From an uncultured Porphyromonadaceae bacterium (lineage in GTDB: Bacteria; Bacteroidota; Bacteroidia; Bacteroidales; Muribaculaceae), in assembly GCA_937901905.1 (NCBI GenBank), contig CALDIF010000034.1, forward strand, positions 31,312-95,311: 64,000 nucleotides of DNA, read 5' to 3'. Both the position numbers and the translations under genes were made by a program. Shown here one piece after another: positions 34,505-44,343 of the stretch; positions within the stretch are counted from its first letter, which is position 1; every line of letters starts with the position of its first letter. The notes beneath the pieces are model-generated. The model was not told the DNA's origin and did no database searches. It saw only the letters and a program-made list of their open reading frames with translations.

Positions 34505-36553
34505 TTACTTCACGTTTACACCGGGCTTGACGGTCCCGGTGGGACTAATCACCACCAGTCGTCCGTCGGCATCCTCCGCGCTGAGTATCATGCCCTCGCT
34601 GTCAATGCCGCGCATGCGACGCGGTGGCAAATTGGCAATGAAACACACTTGCTTGCCTACCAAGTCCTCGGGGGCATAGTAGCGCGCGATACCGCTCAAA
34701 ATCGTGCGTCCGCCCAAGCCGTCGTCAATGCTCAGTTGCAACAACTTGTCCGACTTTTTCACACGTTCACATGCCGTCACCGTGCCCACTCTCAAATCGG
34801 CTTTGATAAAATCGTCAATTGAGATGTCGGGTAATTGCGGTGCGGGTCGCCAAGATTTAACAACGTTCTCTTGCTTGCTGCGTTCAAGGAGTTGTAATTG
34901 CGCTGCAATCTCCTCGTCGGTGATTTTGACGAATAGCAACGAGGGTGTGGAGGTGACGTTGTGACCGCTTTCCAAGATGTTGTCCTCACCGAGTCGGCAC
35001 CACGGTTGTTTTTCTATATTCAACATCTCGTTCAAGCGCGCGGCACTGAAGGGCATGAACGGCTCGATGGCGATGGCAAGATTGGCTGTTATTTGCAAGG
35101 CGATGTTGAGTATTGTAGCCACTCGTTCAGGCGAGGTTTTGGCAACTTTCCACGGTTCGGTGTCGGCAAGGTACTTGTTGCCGAGGCGGGCAAGGTTCAT
35201 CACCTCTTTGAGAGCCTCTCTCATGTGGAATGTTTCAATCAAGTCGCCGATGCGCTCGCGATAACATGCCATTTCGTCGAGCGTATCGATGTCAACGTTC
35301 TCGAGGTCACCACGCTCGGGCACGGCGAAATTGAAGTATTTGCCGAGCAAGACGAGTGCGCGATTAACAAAGTTGCCGAGGATTGCCACCAATTCGTTGT
35401 TATTACGAGCCTGGAAGTCTTGCCAGGTGAAGTCGTTATCCTTGGTCTCGGGTGCGTTGGCTGTCAACACATAGCGAAGCACATCTTGCTTGCCGGGGAA
35501 GTTTTCGAGATACTCATTGAGCCACACAGCCCAATTGCGACTTGTGGAAATCTTATCGCCCTCAAGATTGAGGAACTCGTTGGCGGGTACGTTCTCGGGA
35601 AGGGTGTAACCACCGTGTGCCATGAGCATCGCCGGGAAAATAAGACAATGAAAAACGATGTTATCCTTGCCGATGAAGTTGATGATGCGCGTGTCCTCGC
35701 GTTTCCAGTAGTCCTGCCATGTGTCGGGCAACAGTTCCTTGGTGTTGCTGATGTATCCGATGGGGGCATCGAACCACACGTAAAGCACCTTGCCGTCGGC
35801 ACCCTCTACGGGCACGGGAATGCCCCAGTTGAGGTCGCGTGTGACGGCTCGCGGTTGCAGGTGTTCGTCAAGCCACGACTTGCACTGACCGTACACGTTG
35901 GCTCGCCACTCCTTGTGCCCCTCGAGTATCCATTCACGCAGAGCCGGTTCCCACTTGTCCAGTGGCATGTACCAATGGCGTGTCTCACGAAGCACGGGTG
36001 CATTGCCCGTGATCGTGCTGTGCGGATTAATCAGGTCGGTCGCATTGAGACTGCTGCCACAGTGTTCACATTGGTCACCGAAGGCTCCGTCAAATCCGCA
36101 GTGAGGGCACGTACCGGTCACGTAGCGGTCGGCGAGCCATTGGTCGGCTTTCTCATCGTACAACTGTGTGGTGGTGCGTTCGATGAACTCGCCCTTGTCG
36201 TATAGGGTGCGGAAGAAATCGCTTGCCGTCTGCCGGTGTATCTCACTTGTCGTGCGAGAATAGATATCAAACGAGATGCCGAGTTCCTCCATCGACCTCT
36301 TGATGAGGTTGTGGTAGCGGTCGACGATTTCTTGAGGTGTGACACCTTCTTTTTGCGCCTTGATGGTGATGGGCACACCATGCTCGTCACTGCCACCTAT
36401 CATAATCACGTCCTCGCCCTTGGAACGCAAGTAGCGAGTGTAAATATCGGCGGGTACGTACACGCCGGCGAGGTGACCGATGTGTACCGGACCGTTGGTA
36501 TAAGGCAACGCTGTCGTTACGAGAGTGCGTTTGAATTTCTTTGTATCTTGCAT
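34505..36553 (-). CDS. metG: Methionyl-tRNA synthetase with C-terminal tRNA-binding domain
   Basis: 682 residues, the long dimeric form. Class I signatures: [14 protein letters not shown] near the start and KISTS in [14 protein letters not shown]. The zinc knuckle reads [18 protein letters not shown] near 145-165. The helical anticodon domain follows, and residues about 575-682 form the EMAP/Trbp-type tRNA-binding domain ([17 protein letters not shown] and [18 protein letters not shown]). The stop of the membrane protein gene upstream lies 2 bp before its ATG, so the two form an operon. Confidence 0.97.
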   Translation of the reverse strand: MQDTKKFKRTLVTTALPYTNGPVHIGHLAGVYVPADIYTRYLRSKGEDVIMIGGSDEHGVPITIKAQKEGVTPQEIVDRYHNLIKRSMEELGISFDIYSRTTSEIHRQTASDFFRTLYDKGEFIERTTTQLYDEKADQWLADRYVTGTCPHCGFDGAFGDQCEHCGSSLNATDLINPHSTITGNAPVLRETRHWYMPLDKWEPALREWILEGHKEWRANVYGQCKSWLDEHLQPRAVTRDLNWGIPVPVEGADGKVLYVWFDAPIGYISNTKELLPDTWQDYWKREDTRIINFIGKDNIVFHCLIFPAMLMAHGGYTLPENVPANEFLNLEGDKISTSRNWAVWLNEYLENFPGKQDVLRYVLTANAPETKDNDFTWQDFQARNNNELVAILGNFVNRALVLLGKYFNFAVPERGDLENVDIDTLDEMACYRERIGDLIETFHMREALKEVMNLARLGNKYLADTEPWKVAKTSPERVATILNIALQITANLAIAIEPFMPFSAARLNEMLNIEKQPWCRLGEDNILESGHNVTSTPSLLFVKITDEEIAAQLQLLERSKQENVVKSWRPAPQLPDISIDDFIKADLRVGTVTACERVKKSDKLLQLSIDDGLGGRTILSGIARYYAPEDLVGKQVCFIANLPPRRMRGIDSEGMILSAEDADGRLVVISPTGTVKPGVNVK

Positions 36554-36555
36554 GT

Positions 36556-37116
36556 TTATTCCTGTTTAGCGGTTTCTTGTGTAGGGACGATATTGCGCAC
36601 GTCCATAGTGCTGTCCACCTTGATTGCTGTTGCGAGCAGGCGAGTGTTTCCTCGCCACGGCAATGTGTGCTTGTATTCGTCGAGATCCAGTACCACGCGT
36701 CTGCCGTTGCCTTGCAACATTTGAGCCGCAATGGCAATGCTGTCCCCGTCAATCGAGAAGTTCACCGTGTCGTCAATGTGGTAACCGTTGCCGATGTAAC
36801 TCACTTCGAGCATCGTGCCTTCAAAGGTTTTAAACACGTTGCCCTGTAACTTCACCGCGGTGATAAAGCCCTTGCGTTGCTCGTGGCTGTAGGGGTGCCA
36901 ATAAAGTTGCCACACCCACACCGACAACGAGAGAACGGCAAGCACGATAACGGAAATAATTACCGTGCGAATTCTATTGTGGCTGCGGTCGATAGTCGCC
37001 TCTTCAAGTTGTTTGTCCTCACGCTCGCTTGCGCTCGGAGTCTTCGGCTCGGTCTTCGGCTCGCGGTCGGTCACGCCGGTCTGCTCGTTGAAATAATCGT
37101 CAAACTTATCGTCCAT
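36556..37116 (-). CDS. Single-span membrane protein of unknown function
   Basis: 186 residues from ATG 37116. A charged cytoplasmic N-terminus ([14 protein letters not shown] and a Glu/Lys/Arg-rich stretch) is followed by one membrane segment near 53-75 ([23 protein letters not shown]) and a periplasmic beta-rich domain ([26 protein letters not shown]). Proteins of this layout are common in Bacteroidales upstream of unrelated genes; I know of no assigned function. It precedes metG with only 2 bp between the genes. Confidence 0.75.
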   Translation of the reverse strand: MDDKFDDYFNEQTGVTDREPKTEPKTPSASEREDKQLEEATIDRSHNRIRTVIISVIVLAVLSLSVWVWQLYWHPYSHEQRKGFITAVKLQGNVFKTFEGTMLEVSYIGNGYHIDDTVNFSIDGDSIAIAAQMLQGNGRRVVLDLDEYKHTLPWRGNTRLLATAIKVDSTMDVRNIVPTQETAKQE

Positions 37117-37143
37117 GTCTGATATTGCGTATTTTTGAAATCG

Positions 37144-37174
37144 CAAAGTTACGAATTTAATGGGAAATAGTCAA
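37144..37174 (-). promoter_or_regulatory. Promoter of the membrane protein-metG operon
   Basis: Minus strand: TAACTTTG (37151-37144) preceded at 20 bp by TTG (37174-37172). The start codon is 28 bp below the -7 box. Confidence 0.65.
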
Positions 37175-37205
37175 TGTGAAAGACGCTTTTAGCGTGTTTT
37201 TGCTT

Positions 37206-39461
37206 TTACAATAGGGTAGAGGCTACACGAGCGTTGTCGAGAGCCCATGCGATGGTGTAGACTTCGTCTGCGCCGGTGGGGGAAGGTGTGATGTCAAGTC
37301 CTTGTGACACAGCCTTTATCTTGAGCAACTCGCCGATGCTGACTTTCGCGCGCAATTTCTTTAAGTAGGCCGTCACAGACTCATTGTTCAACGTGAGCGC
37401 GTTTTGCCCGCCGAATGGCAGTTCCAACCATGTGATTTCGCCGCTGTCAACCGTCAGTACACCGAAGACCAATCCGCGATCGCAGGCTTCGGTCACTCTC
37501 ACCATGTGTTGTACAGTGCTCGGGTCGTAAGCGACGCCGGTCTTTTCGCTCACTTTCATGGGAAAGCGCGCACTCATCCACCCCACTACAAGGTTGGGGT
37601 TGAGCATGCCCACCGAGTAGGCATTGCACGTGAAAATCACGTAACGGGCATTATTATTCCTCAATTCAGGCAAGTCCAATTCGACGTATTCGGCTGTTCC
37701 CACGAGGTCGGGGATTTCACGAATGTCACCGCTATGCTGCGCTCCGGTCACCGTGAGAGAGTAGTATGAGCAGTCTTCACAGCGGTTGTCGTAAATAATG
37801 CGAGCACTGAGGTCCATGTCAAGATGTTGTGCCGGAAGTCCCTTTCCCCATTGCAAAAACAGTCTCACCGTGTCGCCCTCGGGTTTGAAACGTTGACCTT
37901 GCAGTGCTGCCGACAAGTCTTGTATGGTAGTCGATCGGTCGCCCACCGAGAGGGGTATGTCGTATAATGCCGGTTCAATGTATATTGTCTTGGCTGTGGT
38001 CGGCGTGGCAGCAAAATGCTCTTTTGTCACATTGAGGAACACCTGCTTGACAGCGTCTGCCATCGCGTCCAGTTGAGGCTCGGTGTAAAGGGTTAGTAAC
38101 GGGTTTGCCTGTAACGTCGCCGGAGTTGATAACGGCGGTCTCACCACTCGTTTGACGCCTCGTTCGAAGTAGTAGTTGGCGTATTGCCCGAGAGTGAGCA
38201 ACAATCGCGGTGCCAGTTGCGGCGCAATGTCGGTAAATGCCTTGAGTGTGTCGTCGGCTCCGAAAATCAACATTGTGCTGAACAATCGTCGAGCCATGAT
38301 GCCCGGACGGAGGCTCAGCAGTTGCAGTGCGCTTGCCTTGTCGTTATTGTGGAAGGCGGTTTCAACTTGTCCTGCCCAAACGTTGTAATCACGATGATAA
38401 AAACGCTCGAGCAACTCTTTGAGCCTTTCGTTGCCGGCACGCCGTGACATCTCGCCCAATCGCAAGGCTCGTATGAACCTCACCCACATCTCGCGATGGG
38501 GGTGCATCGCTTCACACATCGCCTCAATGCTCATGGGTAGTGACACCAACCACGATGCAACCATTCGACACATGCTACGACTGTAGTGTAGGCGCAATTT
38601 TTCTTTTTCCTTTTGAATAAAAGCCTGTTTCCGGTCAAGCGGTGCATTGTGGTGAGTACCGGCGCGTTCGGCACGCTTGAGCCATGTTGCCGGACGCACA
38701 ATAATTGCTTGACCTGTCTTCTTGTACCACAAGAACCGCAGTATGTCAACCGGACTTTTGAACATAGTAATTACCTGTCGGTCCTTGCCCAATTCAATCA
38801 GAGTATCGATAACAATCATCAAGGTTTCCTTGATTTGCACGTTTTGATTGTCCGGCAGGTCGCGGTATTGCAGTAGTGACTTGAGGTTAGCGACTTGCGA
38901 GGCATCAAGTGGCACGGGGCTGTTGAGCAAGTCTTGCAGGTGTCGGTTCACATCGTTGTCGCGCCATAGTGAGAGCCGGCGCAGTTTGCTGCCCTGACCG
39001 CTGAAGGTGTTCGTGTCGATGACAAACGGCTTGCCACACAAGGGGCACCCGTTGTATCGACCGATGTCAAACAAGAGGTGCGGTATCAGGTGTCCGCATG
39101 GCAAGACAGTTCCTTCAACATCTGCCGTGTTGATGTCGTCGTACAATTGGTTGAGCAATCCGGTAATCAGCAGGTCGCTGTAGGTTTGCCCGGTCGGTGT
39201 CTGCCAGTCTTTAACCAGTGGTGCCCAATTGAGATTTAAGCCCAATACATCGTTAAACTCCTTAATAATGGTCACTTTGTCATTGGTTGTCAGGGTGTTG
39301 AGAACACGCAGCAACGGTTCGTCAACCGAGTAACCCACGCTGCTCAATTGCTTCACCATCATCAATGTCGAGTGGCTGATTTCGTCCGTGGGGACAACGG
39401 TGTCGGGTATGTAAATCGCACCCACACGCAGTGACACGCGCAACAAGTCGGTATTAATCAT
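37206..39461 (-). CDS. RING-like zinc-finger protein with TerD-like C-terminal domain
   Basis: 751 residues, no signal peptide. The layout recalls the MXAN_6230/SCO0854 type of RING-domain protein. Near residues 121-146, LPCGH...NGCPLCGKPF gives a compact Cys-His/Cys-Cys zinc site like half of a RING finger. A long helical middle follows. Residues about 550-700 resemble the TerD tellurite/stress domain: HLDMDLSARIIYD, CSYYSLTVTGAQHSGDI, EYVELDLPELRNNNARYVIFTCNAYS and CDRGLVFGVLTVDSGEITWLELPF. TerD-family proteins bind calcium and act in stress and chemical-defence systems. It is monocistronic with its own promoter. Assignment is by remembered family pattern. Confidence 0.65.
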   Translation of the reverse strand: MINTDLLRVSLRVGAIYIPDTVVPTDEISHSTLMMVKQLSSVGYSVDEPLLRVLNTLTTNDKVTIIKEFNDVLGLNLNWAPLVKDWQTPTGQTYSDLLITGLLNQLYDDINTADVEGTVLPCGHLIPHLLFDIGRYNGCPLCGKPFVIDTNTFSGQGSKLRRLSLWRDNDVNRHLQDLLNSPVPLDASQVANLKSLLQYRDLPDNQNVQIKETLMIVIDTLIELGKDRQVITMFKSPVDILRFLWYKKTGQAIIVRPATWLKRAERAGTHHNAPLDRKQAFIQKEKEKLRLHYSRSMCRMVASWLVSLPMSIEAMCEAMHPHREMWVRFIRALRLGEMSRRAGNERLKELLERFYHRDYNVWAGQVETAFHNNDKASALQLLSLRPGIMARRLFSTMLIFGADDTLKAFTDIAPQLAPRLLLTLGQYANYYFERGVKRVVRPPLSTPATLQANPLLTLYTEPQLDAMADAVKQVFLNVTKEHFAATPTTAKTIYIEPALYDIPLSVGDRSTTIQDLSAALQGQRFKPEGDTVRLFLQWGKGLPAQHLDMDLSARIIYDNRCEDCSYYSLTVTGAQHSGDIREIPDLVGTAEYVELDLPELRNNNARYVIFTCNAYSVGMLNPNLVVGWMSARFPMKVSEKTGVAYDPSTVQHMVRVTEACDRGLVFGVLTVDSGEITWLELPFGGQNALTLNNESVTAYLKKLRAKVSIGELLKIKAVSQGLDITPSPTGADEVYTIAWALDNARVASTLL

Positions 39462-39484
39462 GATTGATGAGAGATTATTTCAGG

Positions 39485-39516
39485 CAAAGTTAGTAAAACA
39501 AAATGTGTAAAGCAAA
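39485..39516 (-). promoter_or_regulatory. Promoter of the RING/TerD-like gene
   Basis: Minus strand: TTTG (39516-39513), 20-bp spacer, TAACTTTG (39492-39485). The start codon is 24 bp downstream of the -7 box. Confidence 0.8.
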
Positions 39517-39524
39517 TTTTGTGT

Positions 39525-39555
39525 TTTGATATATCATTGGAATTGTTTAACTTTG
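39525..39555 (+). promoter_or_regulatory. Promoter of the rubrerythrin gene
   Basis: TTTG at 39525-39528, 19-bp spacer, TAACTTTG at 39548-39555, about 40 bp upstream of the rubrerythrin ATG. It diverges from the promoter at 39485-39516. Confidence 0.8.
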
Positions 39556-39595
39556 TAAAAATTTTGTTTACTCACATTTTAATCAATTTGACATT

Positions 39596-40144
39596 ATGGC
39601 TAAGAAATGGATTTGTACCGTGTGCGGTTATGTACACGAGGGTGATACGCCTCCCGAGCGTTGTCCGCAGTGTAAGGTGCCCGCTTCAAAGTTTAAGGAA
39701 GCGGAGGATGCCGGCTTGCAATTTGCTTCGGAGCATGAATTGGGCATTGCTGCCGGCGTTGACGAGGAAATCGTTGAGCATTTGCGTGCACACTTCCAGG
39801 GAGAGTGCAGCGAGGTGGGGCAGTACTTGGCTATGTCGCGCCAAGCCGACCGTGAGGGTTATCCCGAGATTGCCGAGGCATTCCGCCGTTATGCCTTTGA
39901 GGAGGCTGACCATGCGGCTCGTTATGCCGAGATGCTCGGTGAGGTCGTGTGGGACACGCGCACCAATCTTGAAAAACGCATGATGGCAGAGTCGGGTGCG
40001 TGTGCCGAGAAGACACGCATTGCCAAGAAGGCCAAAGCCCTTAACCTTGATGCCATTCATGACAACCTGCATGAGATTGCTCGCGACGAGGCTCGTCACG
40101 GACGTGGTTTTGAGGGACTGTTTAATCGTTACTTCAAGAAGTGA
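39596..40144 (+). CDS. Reverse-type rubrerythrin (rubredoxin + ferritin-like), peroxide reductase
   Basis: 182 residues. Here the rubredoxin part is N-terminal ([23 protein letters not shown], two CxxC iron ligands at residues 7-10 and 24-27), the reverse of classical rubrerythrin. The ferritin-like diiron domain follows, with [23 protein letters not shown] and [13 protein letters not shown] providing Glu/His ligands. These proteins reduce hydrogen peroxide with electrons from NAD(P)H-linked donors and protect anaerobes from oxygen. The gene stands alone behind a strong promoter. Confidence 0.94.
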   Translation: MAKKWICTVCGYVHEGDTPPERCPQCKVPASKFKEAEDAGLQFASEHELGIAAGVDEEIVEHLRAHFQGECSEVGQYLAMSRQADREGYPEIAEAFRRYAFEEADHAARYAEMLGEVVWDTRTNLEKRMMAESGACAEKTRIAKKAKALNLDAIHDNLHEIARDEARHGRGFEGLFNRYFKK

Positions 40145-40267
40145 AAACGTTAACTGCAGGTGACATGCCTGTAGCCGACGTGACCGTCGTGTACCCCACA
40201 TCACCGCGATTGCGGAGGTGTGGGGTGCATTCAAGATAAACCGAACTCATTTATTCAAACGCTACTA

Positions 40268-40849
40268 ATGATGAAAGACCTGATTTTTGCAACCAACAAT
40301 ACCCACAAGTTAGATGAACTGCGTCAGATACTTGCAGGACGATATAATGTGTTGAGCCTTAACGACATTGATTGCCATGAGGATATACCCGAAACGGCAC
40401 CTGATATTGAGGGGAATGCTGTAATGAAGGCACAGTGGGTACATGAACATTACGGCATTGATTGTTTCAGTGACGACACCGGTTTGGAAGTTGATGCGTT
40501 GAACGGTGAACCGGGTGTCCGCAGTGCCCGCTACGCAACCGACGGTCACGACAGCGAGGCGAATATAGACAAGTTGTTGGGTAAGTTACAGGGTGTGACC
40601 GAGCGGTCGGCGCGTTTTCGCACCGTGATAGCGTTGATACGGGACGGCGAGTTACACACCTTTCGCGGTGAGGTGGAAGGCGAAATTTTGACCGAGCGTC
40701 ACGGTATGGGCGGTTTCGGTTATGACAGTGTTTTTCGCCCTGTCGAGGGTGACGGGCGCACCTTTGCACAGATGAGTGCCGAGGAAAAAAATGCTATCAG
40801 TCACCGCGGTCGTGCGGTCGCTCGACTGTGCGAGTTCTTAAATCCCTGA
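40268..40849 (+). CDS. rdgB: Non-canonical purine NTP pyrophosphatase (RdgB/HAM1 family)
   Basis: 193 residues from ATG 40268, or 192 from the adjacent ATG 40271. The enzyme removes ITP, dITP and XTP from the nucleotide pool. Motifs: IFATNNTHKLDELRQIL at the start, CFSDDTGLEVDALNGEPGVRSARYA in the middle, and GFGYDSVF with AISHRGRAV near the end. A further open stretch upstream (from 40220) has no family match and was left out. Confidence 0.96.
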   Translation: MMKDLIFATNNTHKLDELRQILAGRYNVLSLNDIDCHEDIPETAPDIEGNAVMKAQWVHEHYGIDCFSDDTGLEVDALNGEPGVRSARYATDGHDSEANIDKLLGKLQGVTERSARFRTVIALIRDGELHTFRGEVEGEILTERHGMGGFGYDSVFRPVEGDGRTFAQMSAEEKNAISHRGRAVARLCEFLNP

Positions 40850-40963
40850 AAGCCTTGACGGTTTATACTTAACGAGTTGCACTTGCCGTGTTTTGTCACA
40901 GTGAGTGTTCTTGGAAAAGTCCGATAGTCGATAAGTGTAAATGTGCTTCAAGAGCAAAATCCC

Positions 40964-41015
40964 CCCGGACTAATTGCAAATGATTTGCAGAATAACGCGA
41001 TTTGCGTTAAATTTG
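40964..41015 (+). promoter_or_regulatory. Promoter upstream of the structured leader of the YfhO-type gene
   Basis: TTTG at 40984-40987, 20-bp spacer, TAAATTTG at 41008-41015. CCCGGACT (40964-40971) and AGTCCGGG (41033-41040) form an 8-bp inverted repeat that brackets the promoter. The rest of the gap 40850-40963 contains nothing I can name. Confidence 0.75.
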
Positions 41016-41021
41016 CGGAAA

Positions 41022-41130
41022 GAAACAAAAAGAGTCCGGGCGCAACGTCGCGTTTTTCGTCGGGTTAGCACGGTGACCGAGAGGAAAGGGCAACGACGAT
41101 ACGGGTAAGAGTGTGCTTGCGCCCTGTTTT
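41022..41130 (+). ncRNA. Candidate small structured RNA or leader upstream of the YfhO-type gene
   Basis: Directly after the promoter, GGGCGCAA (41038-41045) pairs with TTGCGCCC (41117-41124), and inside it TCGTCG pairs with CGACGA. The closing stem is followed by TGTTTTAAA, so the unit has the outline of a roughly 105-nt RNA with a terminator-like end, 29 bp before the next ATG. It could instead be a 5' leader that controls the membrane protein gene. It lacks the SRP GGAA-loop core and RNase P motifs. Confidence 0.4.
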
Positions 41131-41152
41131 AAATTGATGATATTGTTGTGTT

Positions 41153-43624
41153 ATGATTGACTTTAAGAAAAGGATATTCGGCTTATTCACTGTGGGTGAG
41201 TTGTGTTCCACTCTCGGTGTCGTGGCTTTGTTTGCCGCCATCTCGTGGGCGTTTTTCATGCCTAACGATTTGCAGGGTGACGTGCTCGCCCAGCACGACG
41301 TGATGCAGGGTGTTGCCAACGGCGAAGAGGGAATGCAGTATTGGTATCGCACCGGCGAAATTCCCCGTTGGACCGATGCTTTATTCGGAGGAATGCCCAC
41401 ATTTCAGATACGTCCCACTTACGAGTCGTCAAGTTGGGTGTCATGGGTGGGAGGTTTACTCACACTCGGCTTTCCCGCCCCCGTGAGTTATCTGTTCCTA
41501 TTGATGTTGGGCTTCTATTTGTTGATGCGTGCCCTGCGTTGCGAGTGGTATTATTCGGCAATAGGGGCAATAGCGTACGCGTTCTCGACCTATTTTGTCA
41601 TCTTGATAGGAGCCGGTCACATTTGGAAGTTACTCACACTGTGTTATATTCCGCCCACGATAGCCGGAATAGTGTGGACTTATAGGGGACGCTTGTTGTG
41701 GGGTGGTGGCATCACGGCTCTGATGGCGACATTGCAGTTGTTGAGCAATCATGTTCAAATGACCTACTATTCGGCGATACTCATGGTCGCAATAGCCGTT
41801 GCCTATTTGGTTATTGCCGTGCGCAAACATCGTGTGCCGTTGTGGTGCAAGTCGACGGCAATGTTGCTGCTTGCAGGAGGATTGGCACTTGCCGCAAACT
41901 TGCCGAGCCTGTATATGACAGCACGTTATACACCCGAGACAATTCGTGGCGGACACAGCGAATTGACAAGCGACGCTTCCTCGACCGGCGGGTTGGACAA
42001 GGACTATATCACGGCGTGGAGTTACGGCATTGATGAGACGTTGACCTTGCTTATTCCAAACGCAAAGGGTGGAGCGACATTGCGTCCGGTTCACGGTTCT
42101 AATGATATGCTCACGCTCGATGAGGTGAGTGGTGTGAGCGAAAAGGTTGACAGCGGTGATATGCAAGTGTTGTCCCAATTCCCACAGTATTTCGGAGACC
42201 AGCCGTTGACCAACGGTCCCGTGTATGTCGGTGCAATTATCTTCGCGCTTTTCTTGGTGGGAGCGATTGTGGTTAAAGGTCCTGTTAAATGGGCTCTTGT
42301 TGTTGCCACAGTGTTGAGCGTGTTGCTCAGTTGGGGACACAATGCGATGTGGTTAACCGATTTCTTGATTGACCACTTCCCGATGTATAATAAATTTCGC
42401 ACTCCGGCGAGTGCTCTCGTGGTAGCCGAGATAGCGATGCCGGCACTCGCGCTATTGGGATTGCGGGAATTGATAAAATTTCCTCGTCGGGTGTTGTGGC
42501 GCGACTACACTACCGCCCGTGCAGCAATTATAGTGTTTGTGTCAACGATGCTGGTGTGTGCTTTTGTGTCCTTTGCTCCCGGTGTCATGGGTGCATGGAG
42601 CAGCATGGAGTGGTCGCAGTTGGGGCCGCAACTGCAACAGTATCCTCAAGTGGCTGCCTCGGTCGAGGCGGCACGCGGTTTGCTCGTGCATGCCGACGCA
42701 GTGCGCAGTATGTTGTTCCTGCTGGTGTCAACTGCCTTAATTGTCGCGTTCGCCTTCAACAAGTTGCGGGGACGTTATCTCGTTGGGGCTTTGGGACTGT
42801 TGGTGTTGATGGACTTGTACAGCGTGTGTCACCGATACGTTAACGAGGACACCTTCGTGCCGGCAGTGACCCAACGACAGCAATTCGAACCGCGCCCTGT
42901 CGACACACAGATTTTGCAAGACACCGCCAAACACTATCGTGTGATGGATTATCAACACTTTGCCGAGGCGATGCCGAGTTATTTCCATAAGACGGTGGGA
43001 GGTTATCACGCAGCCAAGTTGACGCGATATAACGACCTGATAGAACATCAAATCGCTAAAGGTAACAGTCGCGTCTTGGATATGCTTAACGCCAAGTATT
43101 TCATCTTAAGCGACGACGCGATGCAGGTTAATGAGCATGCGCTGGGCAACGCGTGGTGGGTCGACTCGGTGGCGGTTGTTGAGGGAGCCCGAGCCGAGAT
43201 GGCAGCCTTGGACAGCCTTGACGTGACTCATGTGGCGGTCACCGACACGGCATTCGCCTATTTGGCCTCTGCCTCGCGACCGCTTAGCCCGGGTGACACT
43301 ATACGTTTGACTGACTATGCCCCCAATCGTGTTACATATCGTGCCCACAGTGCAGTGGGCGGTGTGGCTGTCTTCAGCGAGGTGTATTTCCCATGGGGCT
43401 GGACAGTGACAATCGACGGTCAGCAGGTCAATCCCCCGGCGCGGGTGAACTATGTGTTGCGAGCCCTTGTCATACCGGCAGGTAACCACACGATAGAAAT
43501 GACATTCCGTCCGGCAGAGGTCGCAACGACAACCGGCATTGCCACGACAGCAATCATAGTGATTTTCCTTATTTTGCTCGCCGCTCTCAACCAGTCGGTG
43601 TGGTATGCCATGTCAAAACGATGA
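41153..43624 (+). CDS. YfhO-type multi-span membrane protein
   Basis: 823 residues with twelve or more membrane segments and a C-terminal soluble domain. The N-terminal third has the GT-C-like layout of YfhO proteins: DVLAQHDVMQGVANGEE, then WTDALFGGMPTFQI, and long hydrophobic runs. The C-terminal part (about 560-790) is periplasmic with YRVMDYQHFAEAMPSYFHKTVGGYHAAKL and VFSEVYFPWGWTVTIDGQ, both typical of the family. YfhO proteins are linked to glycosylation of cell-wall or lipid carriers in Firmicutes; the role in Bacteroidetes is unclear. It overlaps the next gene by 4 bp (ATGA). Confidence 0.9.
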   Translation: MIDFKKRIFGLFTVGELCSTLGVVALFAAISWAFFMPNDLQGDVLAQHDVMQGVANGEEGMQYWYRTGEIPRWTDALFGGMPTFQIRPTYESSSWVSWVGGLLTLGFPAPVSYLFLLMLGFYLLMRALRCEWYYSAIGAIAYAFSTYFVILIGAGHIWKLLTLCYIPPTIAGIVWTYRGRLLWGGGITALMATLQLLSNHVQMTYYSAILMVAIAVAYLVIAVRKHRVPLWCKSTAMLLLAGGLALAANLPSLYMTARYTPETIRGGHSELTSDASSTGGLDKDYITAWSYGIDETLTLLIPNAKGGATLRPVHGSNDMLTLDEVSGVSEKVDSGDMQVLSQFPQYFGDQPLTNGPVYVGAIIFALFLVGAIVVKGPVKWALVVATVLSVLLSWGHNAMWLTDFLIDHFPMYNKFRTPASALVVAEIAMPALALLGLRELIKFPRRVLWRDYTTARAAIIVFVSTMLVCAFVSFAPGVMGAWSSMEWSQLGPQLQQYPQVAASVEAARGLLVHADAVRSMLFLLVSTALIVAFAFNKLRGRYLVGALGLLVLMDLYSVCHRYVNEDTFVPAVTQRQQFEPRPVDTQILQDTAKHYRVMDYQHFAEAMPSYFHKTVGGYHAAKLTRYNDLIEHQIAKGNSRVLDMLNAKYFILSDDAMQVNEHALGNAWWVDSVAVVEGARAEMAALDSLDVTHVAVTDTAFAYLASASRPLSPGDTIRLTDYAPNRVTYRAHSAVGGVAVFSEVYFPWGWTVTIDGQQVNPPARVNYVLRALVIPAGNHTIEMTFRPAEVATTTGIATTAIIVIFLILLAALNQSVWYAMSKR

Positions 43625-44343
43625 ACTTTCTGCAGCGATATGGCTCGGCTTGGAGCCGCTTGCGACGCAGTCGCGGTTACGGTATTCACAGTCCCTTTGC
43701 GTTCAAGTTTGTGCTGGACGTGCTGTGCGAGCGTTTGCCTTATTACAGTTACGGCTATATAGAAGGGCTCAGAGTTGCCGTGATAGATGCTGTTCGTACC
43801 GGTTTTTGGCGGCACCCCCGTGTTATCTCGGCTAAAAGTGCCAAGATGCTGTTTCGTATAACCAACTATTTCAATCCCGCTTCGATATTACAAATCGGGA
43901 CAAGTTACGGTGTCAGCAGTGCATGTATGATGGTTGTCAACAGTGCCAGCCGCTTGTGGCTCTATGAACCTCACTTGGATCGTTACCCGGTTGTGGGTAG
44001 GGTGTTACAGCCGTTCTTGTCGCGCATTGACGTGTACAACGACTTGCAGGTGGCTCTAAACGATTATTTCGATATTGTGGGTGATGAGTCTCCTTTTGTT
44101 TTGATTAATGGCATGCCGTGTGGCGAAACCGACTTGGCGGTTATGACCGGCGTGGTGTCACGCTTGATTGACAGCGAAGCGGTTATAGTGATGCGCAATC
44201 TCGCCCGCAGCAACGAGATGAAGGCATTGTGGAACACCTGCTGTTCCTATGGTGACAGGGGGCAGTTGTTCACCAACGACAGGCTTGGCGTTATCGTGGC
44301 GAATGCCAAAATGCCTCGCGAGGAGTTCTCCCTATGGTTTTGA
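43621..44343 (+). CDS. SAM-dependent methyltransferase-like protein
   Basis: 240 residues from ATG 43621, which overlaps the YfhO-type stop. An early YGIHSPFAFKFVLDVL segment is seen in a Bacteroidetes group of class I methyltransferases. FNPASILQIGTSYGVSSACMMV is the glycine motif, with G-x-S-Y-G in place of the classic DxGxGxG, and LWLYEPHLDRYP is the acidic loop. Several later positions are poorly conserved, so catalytic activity is uncertain. It overlaps xerD by 10 bp. Confidence 0.75.
   Translation: MNFLQRYGSAWSRLRRSRGYGIHSPFAFKFVLDVLCERLPYYSYGYIEGLRVAVIDAVRTGFWRHPRVISAKSAKMLFRITNYFNPASILQIGTSYGVSSACMMVVNSASRLWLYEPHLDRYPVVGRVLQPFLSRIDVYNDLQVALNDYFDIVGDESPFVLINGMPCGETDLAVMTGVVSRLIDSEAVIVMRNLARSNEMKALWNTCCSYGDRGQLFTNDRLGVIVANAKMPREEFSLWF

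Noticed and set aside
34961..36205. 414-codon open frame on the plus strand opposite metG
   Set aside because: It lies antisense to a complete methionyl-tRNA synthetase, has no family signature and arises from GC-biased codon use of the real gene.
41022..41130. GAGGAAAG-like string near 41082 considered as RNase P or SRP RNA
   Set aside because: The flanking conserved regions of RNase P RNA and the SRP GGAA-loop core are absent and the unit is too short for RNase P.
43600..43620. Earlier start of the methyltransferase-like gene
   Set aside because: It would lie inside the YfhO-type gene; the ATG at 43621 gives the standard 4-bp ATGA overlap.
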